Source: Morella rubra (lineage: Eukaryota; Streptophyta; Magnoliopsida; Fagales; Myricaceae). Taken from it: a stretch of 64,000 nt of DNA. Within the stretch, counting starts at the first letter, position 1; every line of letters starts with the position of its first letter. The notes below the pieces were generated by a model. It was given only the letters and a program-made list of their open reading frames with translations, was not told the DNA's origin and ran no database searches. Below are positions 23,692 to 37,349 of this stretch, one piece after another. Made by a program: the position numbers and the translations under genes. The stretch lies in the NCBI GenBank assembly GCA_003952965.2, contig CM025851.1, positions 3,187,307-3,251,306 on the forward strand, written 5' to 3'.

Positions 23692-25183
23692 TATAACCAT
23701 CTTGTCTTCTCTGTAATCTGGTTGTTTTTGGTTTGAAGATTTGAGCTTTGACGAAGCCTTGTCAAGATAGGATTTTCTTTTGTACGGCCACAGAGATCTC
23801 CCTTTTTATTCATATAAAAGCAGGATTTGAATCTGCAAGCATCTGTAAGGATCATCTTTTCCATGCGTCTCAATGTTTATCAAAATAATACTGATGTAGT
23901 CCTGGTAAATTATCCACATCAGTGTGTTTTCCATATCATCTGCTCGTTAGAAATGCTGAAAAGCGATTTTGAGGCCTCCCAGGTTATTCGAAGCTAATAG
24001 TTGGCTACGGATAGTTTATGGCATCGGGAGGAAGATTGTCTCTGGGATCATTGTCGTATGGCTGACCGTTTTTAGTTGTGGACTGTCGGTTGCTACTAGA
24101 ATGGTTCTCAAGAGTCGTCCTCTCTTGCACAGGTTTACCTTTTCGAGTATTTGGTAATTCCTATACTTTCCTCTTCTTAATGTTCGTTATGAGTCTCATC
24201 GGGGAACAACAAAAAGAATAGGAAAAGAACGGAGTCTGTATGGTGCTTTTCTTCACCGTTCTAGTTGGAATTAGGATCAGAAAAGGAAAGGGGAAAGGTT
24301 TTTCATCCTCTATTCCAATACGTGCCGATTCCGGTCAAGGAAGGAAATGGAGTGCGAGAAGGGAAAAAGTTCTAAAGCGGCATTCATGGCCCATGGAAGG
24401 AAGACAAGGAAAGAAATTCAACAGTTTCTGCGTTCTCTCCTGAGTGTTCAACATGCCAACAGTTAGCTTACTGTCACTGGCGGCTTCCCATGGATGTACC
24501 TGTGAGAGTGTTCATGAGATAATATAGTATGCAGGGACATAAACGACACACTATTAAACTCACGGCCCCCTTTTCGAGCCAAACAAGCAGCAACGACCGG
24601 CCTATAAGATGAAGTACAAAAGAAACCTGAATGACAAAACGAGCAATCCAGCATCCAATTGTTACCCATGACTAAACGGCAGCGAGTTTATACTCGTGAG
24701 CAAGAATATTGTCATCAGAAACAAGGCTGCTTCTTTCAATTATGAAACTCCACGCATCATCTCAAACTTTTAGATCTCCATGGAACAAATGTGAAAATGA
24801 CGATCTTCATGCATGCCCAGTTAAGAAAACAATAGGTACAAGCACTTGAAACATATGCATCATTGAAATTAAAAAACCAAGAGAAGGTGTTGGGAATTGG
24901 GATGAGATTAACTGCACATGAAATGTACAGAATTGCTAAAGTACTGGAAAAAGGATACATGACTGAAAATGTTTTGAGGCTGCACCAAGCAGGCAAACAA
25001 GTTTGAAACTGAGTACAGAAACTGTGACTGAAAAAAAGAGAAAAAGAGCAACGGAGATGTCGGCAGATGAAAAAAAGCATGCTGCTAGTAGACTTGGAAA
25101 AAGGTCAAAATTTTCCAGCAGCATTAACTGCAAGCATCAAGTAACAACACATCGGCTGTATACTAGTGTTCTTACTTCGACCT
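23692..25183. other. Convergent intergenic region between ATPQ (+) and the carrier gene (-)
   Basis: It contains the two 3' untranslated regions, which face each other. No further gene or repeat recognised; the open frames at 24240-24443 and 24757-25133 show no domain. Confidence 0.55.
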
Positions 25184-28100
25184 TTAGCCAGAACTTGCTA
25201 CCTTCTTCTGAGACGGCTGGTCACCTGCTAGCTCCTCATTTTTGTTCATGGCCTTCCTTGCAAGCTCATACCCTGCAAAGTTCATGGCGCCCAAGGGAGC
25301 AATCCAGAAGAACCTGGGTATTGATCCTTTAAATAAGCCCAGGGGACCCTCACGACGGAGAATAGAGATGGCTACAATTGACATTGGTAAAGATCGACCA
25401 TGGGCAGTCATCATTCTAGTCTTCATCACATCAAAGGGTGTAGTGACAACAGCAGCTAGCCCACCAGATAAAGCACCAACAGAAATTGTTTCCCAGGGCT
25501 CCAGATCTCGTCCCAGAAGTTGCTGGGCAGCCTTTAAAAAAGCATATGAAGAACCAATATGATAGTCAATACACCGAAGTATTCAACACTACATCCAAGC
25601 ATACCATTCAGCAATTGTCATTTACACAAATGAGACACCAAAAGGTCGACCTATTATAATGTACTTATGCCACGTCAAAGCAGTTATACATTGGAATGTC
25701 AACCTAAAATGACAATTTTGGTTTGTATATGCATCCCACCAAATCACAGGTCAGACTCAATTAGACACAGGTAGGACTTAAATTTGACAAATAACACTTT
25801 CAGATATGATCACATCTTTAAGCAGATTAGCGCTTCTCTGCCTTCTAATCAATTATCAACACTGCCATTTATGCTGATATTGGAGTCTTTTTTCCGTTAC
25901 TCTGTTGAAACTTTTCCCACAGCAAATAATGGAATATTATATTTTCGCTTAGCGATACTGTAATTAAATAAGCTTGAAGGAGACCTAATTTTACATAATT
26001 GAGGGGACCTAAATTGGGATAATTTATGGGGATATCACTCCTAAAAATTTCCATCAGTCATATTTGTCTTGCTGTTTCATTCTCTTGCATAACCCTCAAA
26101 TCAACCTACGGTGACAAAGTAAATAAAACTACGTCGGTCCTCTGAGATAAACAAAATTCTTCAGTCACTAATTTAGCAAGAAGTTTATGATGAACAAACC
26201 CTATACACAACAGATAATTCTGGCACCAATGCAGCCCCTGCATTAGTTTGAACATAAATAAAAAGAAAAAACTATGATTTAACGCTTGATTACAAAAACA
26301 AAAAAAAATTGAAGCTATGACTAAACTCCACACCTTTTTGGCTTCCGCATAAAGCCCCATGCCAGCGACATAGAATGGAACCTCTCGACAAAGAGTCGCA
26401 CCAGTCCCACGAAAGAAACCTTTAAGACCATCTTGTTGCCAAGTTCCTACAATAGCCTCCCCCACATTGTCAAAAATGCCAGCCTGCAACCGCTGTTTTA
26501 ATACCTCGCAGGGGATCCGCACTGCTGTCCCCAAAAATGTGCTGCAGAATGATGATAGAGATTGAACCTACACAACATGCAAAAACAGTGAACTTTTTTT
26601 CCTCTATGAACAGAGCTACAAAATGCTGTTTCCGGTCAAGATACTTGATAGTGGACAGTGTGAACAATTAACGACAATTGTACATGAGAAAAGGTTAGTC
26701 AACCTCAGTACGACTCTCAAATGCTAACTGAAAGACAGAACTGACTTGATATCTCACGCTTAAGCAGAGCTAACTGTTACTTTCATCACACAATGTAGTA
26801 ATATATCTTATCCGGTACATTAAATAGATTGTAAGTCTCAAAGATTTCTACTTTCTCAAACAGCATCCAAGGAAGATACAAGAGAAAAAGATACAAAATA
26901 TTAGCGGGTAATATCCACAGTTGAAGAAATGAACATTACCTGGATGTCTGGAAGGGTTGGGGCAACCTTAATTAAAACAAGTTTACTTGCTTCAAATATC
27001 CCAGTTCGCAGACCATGGCTGCAATGTCAAGTGAATATGTCAGCTACAGGGGCAAGGAAAAGAATGCGACTAACAGGTGGGAAGAAAAACTAAGGATCAC
27101 CTCGAAAATTGTCCAAGAATTGCCGGGATTGAACCCCTATATAACCCCCGAACTCCAATCTGTGGAAGCTGTGAAATGATTTCAGGGAAGGTCATTGTTG
27201 ATGCTTGAACCCGAGTCTGAAAAACCAAAAAATCCAATCTATCAAGAACATCTCCAATAGTAGAAAACTAATAAATGCAAGTGCATGAGAATTAATCCTT
27301 AGAAAAATAAATATGCAATGCATTACTACAGAATTACCAGAAGTGCCAATACTTGAATAGAAATAAGTGAGCAAAAGAATTTGCCTTTATTGAATCAACA
27401 GGATGCATTAAAGAGCAAGAAAGGGCACAAGAAAGGCCTCCTGCCAATGCAGATCTTAGGACACTTCCAGCTGGTATTTCAACAGGTGGTGCAACAGCTA
27501 CAACAGTTGCAGCTTCAAACCAGATACTCCTGTAAATGTCACAAATAAGTTATTGTCAGCTAGATCCCTGTAGTCTGTGAAATACAAGCCTATTTGGGAA
27601 TCACCTAATGAAAATGCATATAATATGGCTGTTTAATTGTTTCAGCAATTGCCTTAGTCTCATTCCATAGATTACCACAAAGGAATGAAAAAACCAATAC
27701 CATCTCAATGCACTAAGCAAAGAAAAAAGCATATATAATACTTCTTCTCCAGTAACTGAATCAAACAACGCCACGTCCAACCATGAAGAGACAAAACTAT
27801 TACGATGCTTTAACCAAAGGAATTCAAGGAAAAAGTGCTGAAAACTCTCTTGAAATGAGCAACTTGATCTTACCGAGGATCATCCTGAAGCCGATCAGAA
27901 GGGAGAAGAAGCATAAAGTTTCGAAAATGTCCATAAGCAATAGGTCCTTCTGTGTCTGCATTTAGAAATCGCAACATTGCGACAGCATTGTCTTCATTTG
28001 CCGGAAGCCCTGCATTTTTCAGGGATGCCACGATTTCACTCTTTTGCAGTGTCCCAGACTTGCTCAGACAGAGAGAAGTGTATGCACGGAGAATGGTTGG

Positions 28101-31100
28101 TTCTTTCTGTTCCATCAAGGTCAAAAATTGCTTCCAACCAATTGATTTAGAAAATAAGTGACTTCTAGTGCGGTGCATGAACTCGTGAGCATATCTTCGC
28201 GGCAATTTTCTCTTTCGAAATGCAACTTCAAGATCTTCCAAAGTTATTTGGCCATCACCATCCCTATCCAATTCCTCAAAGAACCTCCTTCCTGTAAGAA
28301 TGTATGGCTTTAAATAGGTATAAATGTTTCTTTCCAGAAAACGTACATGCAAAAGAACCTGACAGTAGCAGAAATGTATTAGCATATAACCAAGAAAATG
28401 ACTTCTCTAATTTTTTTTTCCCTTTCCCTTCTACGCCCCAACCACCAGAACCAACCCCCTCTCCCAAACAGAAAACACAAAAACAAGCAAAAACCAACAA
28501 AAACAAAAGAAAAATGGTTAGTGGTTTGGGGTAGAAGAAGGGGGTAAAGATGGATTGATTAAGATTGAATGAGGGCCCACAGTTCACCAGACAAGGAACA
28601 AGGAGGGGCAAAGAAATTAAGGAAGTGGGAAGGTATATTTCACTACAAACAGAATATACCTATATCTAACCTAAACGCACACCCTTCTAACCAAAACTTT
28701 CATGCTCCAAAAAATTGTGTTTCTTTGTCAATCTTCTAGGCTTTGACCACACAACAATGGCATGATTAAGAAACATATGGTAGTACCAACTCAAATATAT
28801 ATGGTAAGTGATGACTATTACTATGCCGATGTTTGGTGACAGACCCATTAATGTTTGGATAAAAATTCTCAAAGCAAGTGTTACCACAATTCAATAGATA
28901 CTTAGCAAACTATGTTTGACACACACATCCCGAGCAGAGCATACTTAATTCCACCACTGCAATTTCAACCCGAATGATTTCCAGGTACCTATTCCTTATC
29001 TAGCTTATTTGAAATGCACTTTGAGTAAAAGCTGAACCTACTTACAGTAGATGAAGTTTAACAGTTAAACAGAGTACCAAACTGAAAAGTTAACAAAAGT
29101 ACAAACACCTAATCTAGCCAAGCATTCTAAAGAAGACGCCTCAATGGTACCACATCTTACTAATTGCCAAACCACAAAAATCCTACGCTGAGCGTTATCC
29201 ATGGAACCAAACATGACATTATTACGTTAACGTCCTGACAAATATTCTACCAATGACCAACATCCATCGTGAAGCAGGTCAACTAAAGAAGTGAGAAACA
29301 ACAATCACTCACTGTTGTGACTCAAAGGGACTGATAATTATCACTTCAACATAATCTAGACAAATTAAATACAATGCCCTGTTTCTTTTCAGTTTTTCCA
29401 TCACTCGAGATTATACATAATTTCCTTTGATGTTTAGAGAACTTAAACAAACATCTTACTATTTAAAACCCAACTTGTGCTGTCAAAAAAGAACTATATT
29501 TTCACCGGCTAGCCAAGATAAGATATAGAGATTCTTTTGGTTTCGTCATCAAAAGTGTCATCGGCAATCCTCTTCCAAGTTCCTCAAATGGAACATCAGA
29601 AATCATAGTCTTACTAAAAGCCAGGCAATCTGCTATTAAGTAACTACCACCAAATATTTGCCTGTCAATCCTGAAAGCAGCAAATAATTAATCAATCTAG
29701 GAAATGTCCCCGACAACTAAAAATATGTCCTTTTGTATTGGGCTAGAAAAACATGCCACAAAGGACCTAATCCTAGTAATGACGTACTTTGTTTTAACTA
29801 AACTGAAAACAACCACCATAATTTCCTTATCATCATGGTGTGTCCTCTATTATTGTTGTCTTTGATTTTCTGCAACACTAATCAGGCAAACAAGTTCCTT
29901 TGGTTCAACTTTAATGCTCTCACCAACATTAATATCTTTCCCTACATGTCGTCCAATAATTGAAAATGCAATATGTTATCACTACTTTATTACCTATATT
30001 CATTACATCCATTTTTGAGATTATCCTCTCATACATATTTACTGGCTGACTTGCATTAATAGCATAATAACTGTATAAAAAGACGTTTCCCAAGTTTTGA
30101 CTAAGAATGTTATTCAATTCGCAGATAAAAAGAAAGTCATTAATTGGCTTCTTATAAGAAACAATAATGCTTAACAAATTTCCATTGAGAAATCATACCA
30201 GTTTTGGCATATTTGCTTTCTTGCATTGCACAAGCTGCTGCCATTCAGAAAATAGGAGGAGGCAGGTACAAAACATTTTTTTTTTTTTGGGGTTGTGGGG
30301 GTTACGAGGGTACAAAATTTTATCAAGTTAAAACTGATAGAAAGGGAAGACCAAAATTTACAAATCCAGGGGTAAGTCATGAAAGAAAGTAGTTGAGAAG
30401 ATAACATAACCATTTTTGAAAATACAAAGACGAGGGATGCGATCATCGGAATTCATTAGACAGGTTGATCAATGCATATTATTCTCTATAAGTTAAATCA
30501 CAACATCTATTAACATATTTATTGCTCTGCAACACAAAAGCCTCCGATACTCAAAGGTAATACTTAAGTGGATTGGTTTAGGACTCTTGTTACCATAAGA
30601 ACTTCTACCATGCTGTTGCGACCACAAGGAAACAGCATTTTTGTAAAACTTAAGAACAGACCTGCATGTCAAGATTAAAAAGTAAAGCACAAATTTTATC
30701 AGTAGATACTACGAGAAATTCTTGGGAATCTTTAAGTTAAAGGGTGAAGATGGTATTTCCATATCTCTGGAGTATTCTTCCAAAAGAGCAGAGAATGTAA
30801 AGTCAAAACACCCACCCACCACTGAAAAGAAACGTTAACTGTATCTAGCAGAGGTAGGAAGAAAATTTTGGGGGAAGCCAGAAAAAAATTTCTTTTGGTT
30901 GGAAGGACTTTTTTGAGGGCCAATACTAGGAAATTAGCAAAAACTTCTCCACTAAAGTCCCATCAGTACTTCTTGGAAAGTTTCTCTAAATCATTTTCCT
31001 TTCGTACCATCTCATTTCTCATAGAGACATCTTCAATATCACCAACCGTTGTCCTCACAGAACTTCATAATCTCATCTATCATAAAAGTGTTTAGGAAAC

Positions 31101-33015
31101 ACAATCTTAGCAAGAAAATTCCCGTTTTATGATAGAAGGGTAAGTAACAGTCAACATTATCAACAACTTAACAAGTTTATGCACGTGAATTCGAGATCAA
31201 AAGAGCATTTCAGAAAGAAGAACAAAAGCAACTAGCAAGAATTTAGATTTACTATGCAGGCGAAGTAAGAAATTAGTTGAATATCTCAAAAATTAATTCA
31301 TATCAGGTCAGCTGATCCACAGTTTAACCATGACTGCTCGTTGAAATTTTGAGGAGAGCGAATATTTATAGACATAGGATGTCCATAACATTTTATGGAT
31401 AGAGAGAACTTTTTGGATCCCCTTTCCAGTTCCAACCAGGATGGCTCAGAATTGATAACACATTGATATGATGTCACATGTAACCATAGTATGCTAGAAA
31501 AACTTATAATGTGGGCATTGACATCAACACTAACAACATCCTATCCGCCTGCATATCCGATCATATCATATAATGACGAATATAACGTTGCACCCTATGC
31601 AACAAGGTTATGCTCAGAAACTGGACTTCAAGTTTAAGGCTTCGTTTGAGAAAAAAAGATCCTGGAAACCTTATTTTACACAACCCAGATACTAGTGTTC
31701 TTGCAATTTGAAATAATGATCATTAATCTTTCCAAGAGAAAGCAAAATACCTCCCCCAGTTTTCCTCTTTTACTAGGATGCCACTTTCCATGAGAATGGC
31801 TAGACATGTCAGAGTCGTTCTTCATATATTATGTACAGATGTGAACCAAATTCGAAGCAACATTTTTTATCATGCTACTCAAAATACTATACCTTCCGCT
31901 TCTGTGTATCTAAAGAAATCTTGGACGGAAAATAGTTTCTTCTTATCAGGATAATCTTTAGAAGTACGCCCCAACTGTGGTACAAGCTCAATTAGTTCTG
32001 TCAATGAAACAGTGGATAATGTGGATCTCAAGCGCTCCACATTTGATAGAGGAATACTAAGTATACCACTGGCCAGCTTCTGCGGTATAGTGCCTCCAGT
32101 TTCTTCACTGTTTCCAGCCGTAACACCACCATCACCGTCTTCATCAACCGAAGAAGTTACGCCAACTACACTGGATGGCACCCCACCGACTCGAGCAAAC
32201 CTCAGATTCCCCAGAAACCCATTTACATCTGCTTTTCGACCCTCGAAGATACTAGTTAGTGCCCTCAGATGATCCGAATGAGAAGGAGAGGCCGACGACA
32301 GCGAAGTGTCACAATCCTTATGGCCGTTTTCTTGCACACCCTGATCAAACTTCTGAAGATTCTCTGCTAACTGATCGAAAATAAAACCTATAAAGCACTC
32401 GAACGATACATGTTTTTGTTCAGAATTGTTTAAAACGATACATTGTGCGTTAGATTCCCTTTGTTTCACTTCACATGACACTTTTGGCTTTATACACGCA
32501 CACAATTGTTTATCATCCCCAGGTTTCTGAAACCGCTTCTTCCCTGTTTTGAACGGACTCGGAAATGCCTGAATGCAACTGTTCAGCAACAAAGACCAGG
32601 TGACTGCAAACCGCAAGCAATTCATACAAGAACCAGCATCCTTACTGAAATCCTTTTCTTTCAACTCGCTGTTGGACACCTCGGCTCGATGTCCCTCTCC
32701 CGAATTCTGTGAAAACATCCCCCAGAAGGCCTTAATCGGAACCTTTAGCGACAAGCCCTTCTTTCTCTCATCGCCAGCAGCACAATGACCATTCTTCTTT
32801 TTCACACCACAGATCTGAACCGTGCCATTCCTATTGTCAACAGTTACCTGGTTAACCAACTCGGCACTTTTTCCCTCGTTCTTTGGCCCTCCTCCCAAGC
32901 AATGTTCAAGATCCTCGGCCGCTTTCCGAATGCCCAATTCGAGCGGCAAAAGCGCTTCTTTCACAGCTTGGACCGAATTGAAAAACGATTCAACAGGGTC
33001 ATTGACAGACACCAT
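25184..33015 (-). CDS. SAMTL: EF-hand mitochondrial carrier, SAMTL type (At2g35800-like)
   Basis: Seven exons on the minus strand: 33015-31893, 28291-27874, 27529-27385, 27216-27101, 27018-26940, 26567-26334, 25531-25184. They sum to 2463 nt, 820 residues; Arabidopsis At2g35800 is about 823. Start MVSVNDPVESFFNSVQ. Residues 1-374 are a long plant-specific N-terminal region. An EF-hand with a canonical loop (DRDGDGQITLED, about residues 383-394) follows, then a second degenerate one. The C-terminal 300 residues form three mitochondrial carrier repeats with signatures PVDSIK, PCEVLK and PFDVMK. The family is annotated as S-adenosylmethionine-transporter-like, in the inner mitochondrial or plastid membrane; calcium control via the EF-hand is inference. 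Exon 1 is followed by a 3.6-kb intron. The intron after exon 3 has a GC donor (AAG|GCAAAT); all others are GT-AG. Confidence 0.95.
28292..31892 (-). other. Large intron 1 of the carrier gene
   Basis: 3.6 kb of AT-rich intron between the N-terminal exon and the EF-hand exon. A T13 tract with G-rich flank lies at about 30275. I see no nested gene and no clear transposon ends. Confidence 0.7.
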
Positions 33016-34489
33016 TACTGAAAAACCCTAACACTTCCCACTCCAATATGAAATTTATACCAATACCACAAAAAATGGGTACCGAGTCAGAAAACACAGA
33101 TATTACAAACTCCTTCGTTACAATTGCACGAACTTCCGATATAATAAACAAAAGTTTCCAATAACCGAAGAAAAGAAACACGGTTATTCAACTGAACCAG
33201 TATACTTTCAAGGACAAGCGAGCGGGTGAGATCCGATGAAAATGAAATCAATGGACCGCAAAACCCTACCTGTAAGGACTGGGAATTGGAAGGAAACTGT
33301 ACAGTTCGTAGGGCTCAAGACCCAAAAACATGTATCTGTGCCAAATAGCTTGAAAATGACATTTTTTTACAGTGTACGGACAGTTAGCTTGTTTCAGAAT
33401 CGGTGTTAGGGGAGGGAGTGGAGAGAGAGGGATTAGAATTTAGAGGAGGAACTCCGAGAGGATTGGACGCTGGGTGTGACTGTTTTCATTTGAGACCGAG
33501 AGAATATGGGTGGCAGAGGAAGAAGAAGAAGAAACTAGCTGAAGAAGAGAAGGCCTATCATATTTTCTGAAAATATTCCAATTTTTTTTTATTAAAATCA
33601 CCCTGTGAAGGAAAAAAAACTAAAACAACAAAATAAAAAACAAAAAATTGGATAATAAGTGCTGAATGGATAAAAGCTGACGTAGGACCTTGTAGGAGTA
33701 AGGACACAAGGAGTGGATGGTCTTTAGCCTTTGGACTCGTAATGCAGTGGCTATAATGCAATTAAATTCTTCCACTTTTTTCAATAGAACTAAGAAAATG
33801 GACAAAAAAGTATTATTGTAATTTTATACTAAGGCCATGCAGGTAATAATGAAGCTCAACAAATAGTTTGTTTATTAGCACAACCGACAAGAGAAACAAA
33901 CAAAAGGGCTTAACTGCTTGACTACAGACGTCCGTTAAAGATAGTTCATAGTTTTCTCTTTCAGAGAATAGCAAGTTTTTTTTTCAAAAAAAAACACATT
34001 GAGAAAATTTGGACTTTTTATTGACTGTCTAAAAAAAGAAAAAAAAAATCGCCTTAGGTGTGGTGCTTGGCTTTTTATAGACCGACGTGTTGCATTCATG
34101 ATTTCACGGGCGCGCGTGCTGCTTACATGTGTAAAAACTAGCAAATGGTAATAGTACGCAGAAGCCGGAACGGCAGAACTCAGAAGCACACCTTGGCGTA
34201 GAATTAAACTAGCAAGAAACCGTTGCCTAGCAAAAAAAAAGCTAGCAAGAAACCGTTGTGAAGTCTCTGTCATCAAGGCGTCCGTATCTGAAAAATACCC
34301 CAATGGCCCAATGGAAGAAAAGGCCGGCCCAGGGAAGGAACCGGTAATCTCAGTGAGGGTCAATAGTAATAATCCATCCATAAAGAAAATCAGAAACATC
34401 TTGCAACGCCGAGTCGTTTTTCTCGGGCTTTTCTTTTTCTTCCTTTATCCGAATCGGGCCCCTTTTTTTGCTGCCAATTATAAGCTGTT
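33016..34489. promoter_or_regulatory. Upstream region of the carrier gene
   Basis: 5' untranslated region and promoter of the minus-strand carrier. A GA-rich stretch (ggaagaagaagaagaagaaac, about 33519-33537, CT-rich on the coding strand) is a plausible transcription start zone. Beyond about 33600 the sequence is AT-rich spacer with no gene recognised. Confidence 0.4.
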
Positions 34490-34705
34490 CAGATAGTTAG
34501 CTACTTGTAACTTATATTCATTTGTGCGGCGTAGAGCCTTGTACAAATCAATACAAGTAGAATTCTTCATCTTCTTCCTTCCTTCCACACATTGTCTCTG
34601 TTCTTCCTACATTTCCTTTATATGGTATCAGAGCACTTTCATTTTTGCTTCTCTGATTGAAGTATGAGTTCTCACAATTCATCTTCGATTCCGGCTGGAT
34701 CCATC
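34490..34705 (+). mobile_element. Fragment of a Copia LTR element (LTR end, Met-tRNA primer site, gag start)
   Basis: TGGTATCAGAGC at about 34624-34635 is the initiator-Met tRNA primer site. It is preceded by sequence typical of a Copia LTR 3' part (cttgtacaaatcaatacaag, then CT-rich) and followed by a short gag-start-like segment (MSSHNSSSIP... from about 34665) that ends abruptly. The left LTR boundary is unclear and no partner LTR is seen, so this is an old truncated relic. It is not related to the gag-only element at 16.5 kb. Confidence 0.6.
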
Positions 34706-34895
34706 CAGTTCTTATTTTGTGCAAGACATCTTACAAGCCAAAGGCCAATGATATTCCCAGCAAAAAAAAATAAAAGGACAAATGATATTATTGTGGTACA
34801 GTTCATGGGCACAAGGAACCTTATATAAGTTCAAGATTATCAAATGAAAGAACAAATTTTCACTTGTCGGAATGGCAACAAAACTCTCCCTAAGA

Positions 34896-37349
34896 TTAGA
34901 ACGCAGATCCGCTGCCCTTTGTCTTTCCAAGCATCACATCTTTAGCTTCATTAATTTTGGAAGCAAGGTAATGGCTACCACCTGCATCAGGATGGTTTGC
35001 CACCATTACTTTTCTATGTGCTTCTTTAACCTTGTCCGGCGTTGCATTCTCCCTGTTAAACCATATAAAAGACCAATAATTTTCTTCAGGTGCAAAATGT
35101 AGGACATTCACATATGCATAAAAGGATGGGTTGTGTAAAAATAGGAAATCACAGTCAAGAACAGCATGCCACAGAGACTACGAACAACCACAGGACATGA
35201 GGATCAACTAGAAACAATGTAGCCGAGTTGCAATAGTAACATTTGGGGGAAAATCAAAAACCAAAAGGCATTCCTGTTTTGCCTAAACTATCTTCTTTGT
35301 GTATCGCAGATTCGCAGCGACAAAATTGAATACCAAAACAAAGCCATTCATATAAAACATTAGCACATAATGAGCCATGCTCGGATATATATCCACTTAG
35401 ATGACTACATACTCCCCAACCTTGTTCCTAACTCTCCAAATTTAAGGCTAAATCATTAACTTCTAAAATACATCCTTGTTAGAGCTTTAATAATTAATTT
35501 CATCAGAAGCCACATTCTCCCCTCATTAAGCTTAACAGATGGCGAACTTAACACTTACACATTCAGTCTCTCGTCTTCACTATGAATCACCTGTCACTCT
35601 TAATGCATTCACTTGATACCACTTTTTATGGTGTTCACATTGACCACTCGGTTCAGAAAGTAACCCCAATATTCCTTCAGCCCAACCCCTTAAAACAAAG
35701 TTCTCTAACTCTCACTTGAATCCTATAAAGGTCTCTTTTTCTTTCTTTTTGTGTGTGTATCGGTGGGTGTGTTTTCTTTTTTTTAGGGGGGGGGGGGGCG
35801 TGTTTGACTCTTCTAAACATAAAAACATGGCCAACAACAGAGAATTTTCTTCTTCTTTTTTCACCCCCAGATGCAAGTTCAGTCTGAAGAGTGACACTTA
35901 AACTTGGTCTCAGTTTGGTTTTGGCGATAGTTCAGTTTAGTTAATATTCTAATATTGAAAAAAAATAATTGTACATGATCCAGAAGATGGCAGTTGCAGT
36001 TTTGCGGCTCTAATTATAGCAGGGGAATAAAATTGCTCGTACACCTGACTATTTCAAGAAAGAAGTGTAGGTTACCTAACACCAAGAATAAGAGACGCCT
36101 CCCTTTTTGTCATTGTAGGCTGGAAACCACCTTCATAGAATTTGCGCATTTTGGCAGTTGGTGGGCGTGCCTTAAATGCTTGCCATGCCTGGATACCATA
36201 TCTACCAGCAAGAGCGGCAGCAGCTACTGCAAGCCCAGCTAAAAATGGTGTAGCCTGATGTACATCTAGCAATCGTAAGTTCTCAAAAATACCAATACTA
36301 AAACCTAAGATCCAACACGCAGAGCAATTTTTACATAACTCAAATACAATTAAACAAGTTCAGATTCAACTCCTTCCGACATGGAAGCGCTCCATTTCAT
36401 CCAAAGGTGCGTGCTCCAGATCATGGAAAAGGAGCATTTCTGCCACTTCACTGAAAAAATAATACCATGTATGAATGGCAAAAAGACCTGCTTTCAGTAC
36501 GTACCCATATGTGAAATGCAAACACTGGTGTATTAACAAACAATTGAGGTTCCAACAAGAGTTTTTGCACTATTTTTAACACCATCTTCAAACTCTATTC
36601 ATACTAGCCAAAAGACACCAAACCTACAGAATGGCTTTTCAAAACTACCAGCATAAAATTAGCAAAAGTTTCCCGCGCTTCAACACTTCAAGTCATTCAT
36701 TATTTTTCCATGGTTTTCTTCACCCAAACAATTTCAGGTTAGGGAGGTATAAATGTTTCTTTTTTTTTCTATGTAAGTATATAAATGTCACTATGCAACT
36801 AGCTTTACGCTCTCAAATTTGAGAAACCTAACCAATATGCCTTTTCTTTACTTGGATGAATTTAAGCCACCAATGGGACTTTACCCGACTCATAATCCTG
36901 AGCCATAGCACAACTCTTGTCAGGTGGTAACTGGTAAATGAGACGCGTAAAACTATCACACAGTTCAGTTTGACATCTAAGTTGAGCTTGTTGTCAGTTA
37001 GGTCATTTACAATATAGCAACATTTTGGAATAACATTTTCCTGATTCGAATCAAACATTGAGATCTCAACTCCAGGGAAGTGTTTGGTTGCAAAACCAGA
37101 GTTTAAACTAGGTTTCCCTAGTTTACTCGGAATCAAATAAAAATCAACAAAAATTAGAAACACACACATGCAGCTCCAAACAAAGCTCTAAGTTAGTCAT
37201 TCCATCAACTTGATCATTTCGGATTTTGAGCAAATTACAGATATATTAGAACAGCCTACGGAGTTTCGGCTTTGGACAGGGATTCTAAGTTTTTTTTTTA
37301 AAAAAAAAAAGCAGCAGTGGAGGGGAGATGATAATTGGTCGCTTACCAT
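34896..37349 (-). CDS. TIM14-1: Mitochondrial import inner membrane translocase subunit TIM14 (PAM18)
   Basis: Three coding exons on the minus strand: 37349-37347 (just the ATG, directly followed by GTAAGC), 36254-36076 and 35052-34896, total 339 nt and 112 residues, matching Arabidopsis TIM14 length. The second exon begins [20 protein letters not shown], a transmembrane anchor, followed by [20 protein letters not shown]. The third carries the J-domain core with HPD ([20 protein letters not shown]) and ends [13 protein letters not shown]14 is the membrane-anchored J protein that stimulates mtHsp70 ATPase in the PAM motor of the TIM23 translocase. Placing the start codon as the last three bases of exon 1 gives exact phase and the known N terminus. 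Intron 1 (37346-36255) contains a T10-A12 hairpin tract at about 37288-37311. Confidence 0.95.

Noticed and set aside
28276-28611. A 111-codon minus-strand frame adjoining the EF-hand exon.
   Set aside because: It is the intron side of the carrier gene; the true exon begins at 28291 after a CAG acceptor, with EGRRFFEEL continuous with exon 1.
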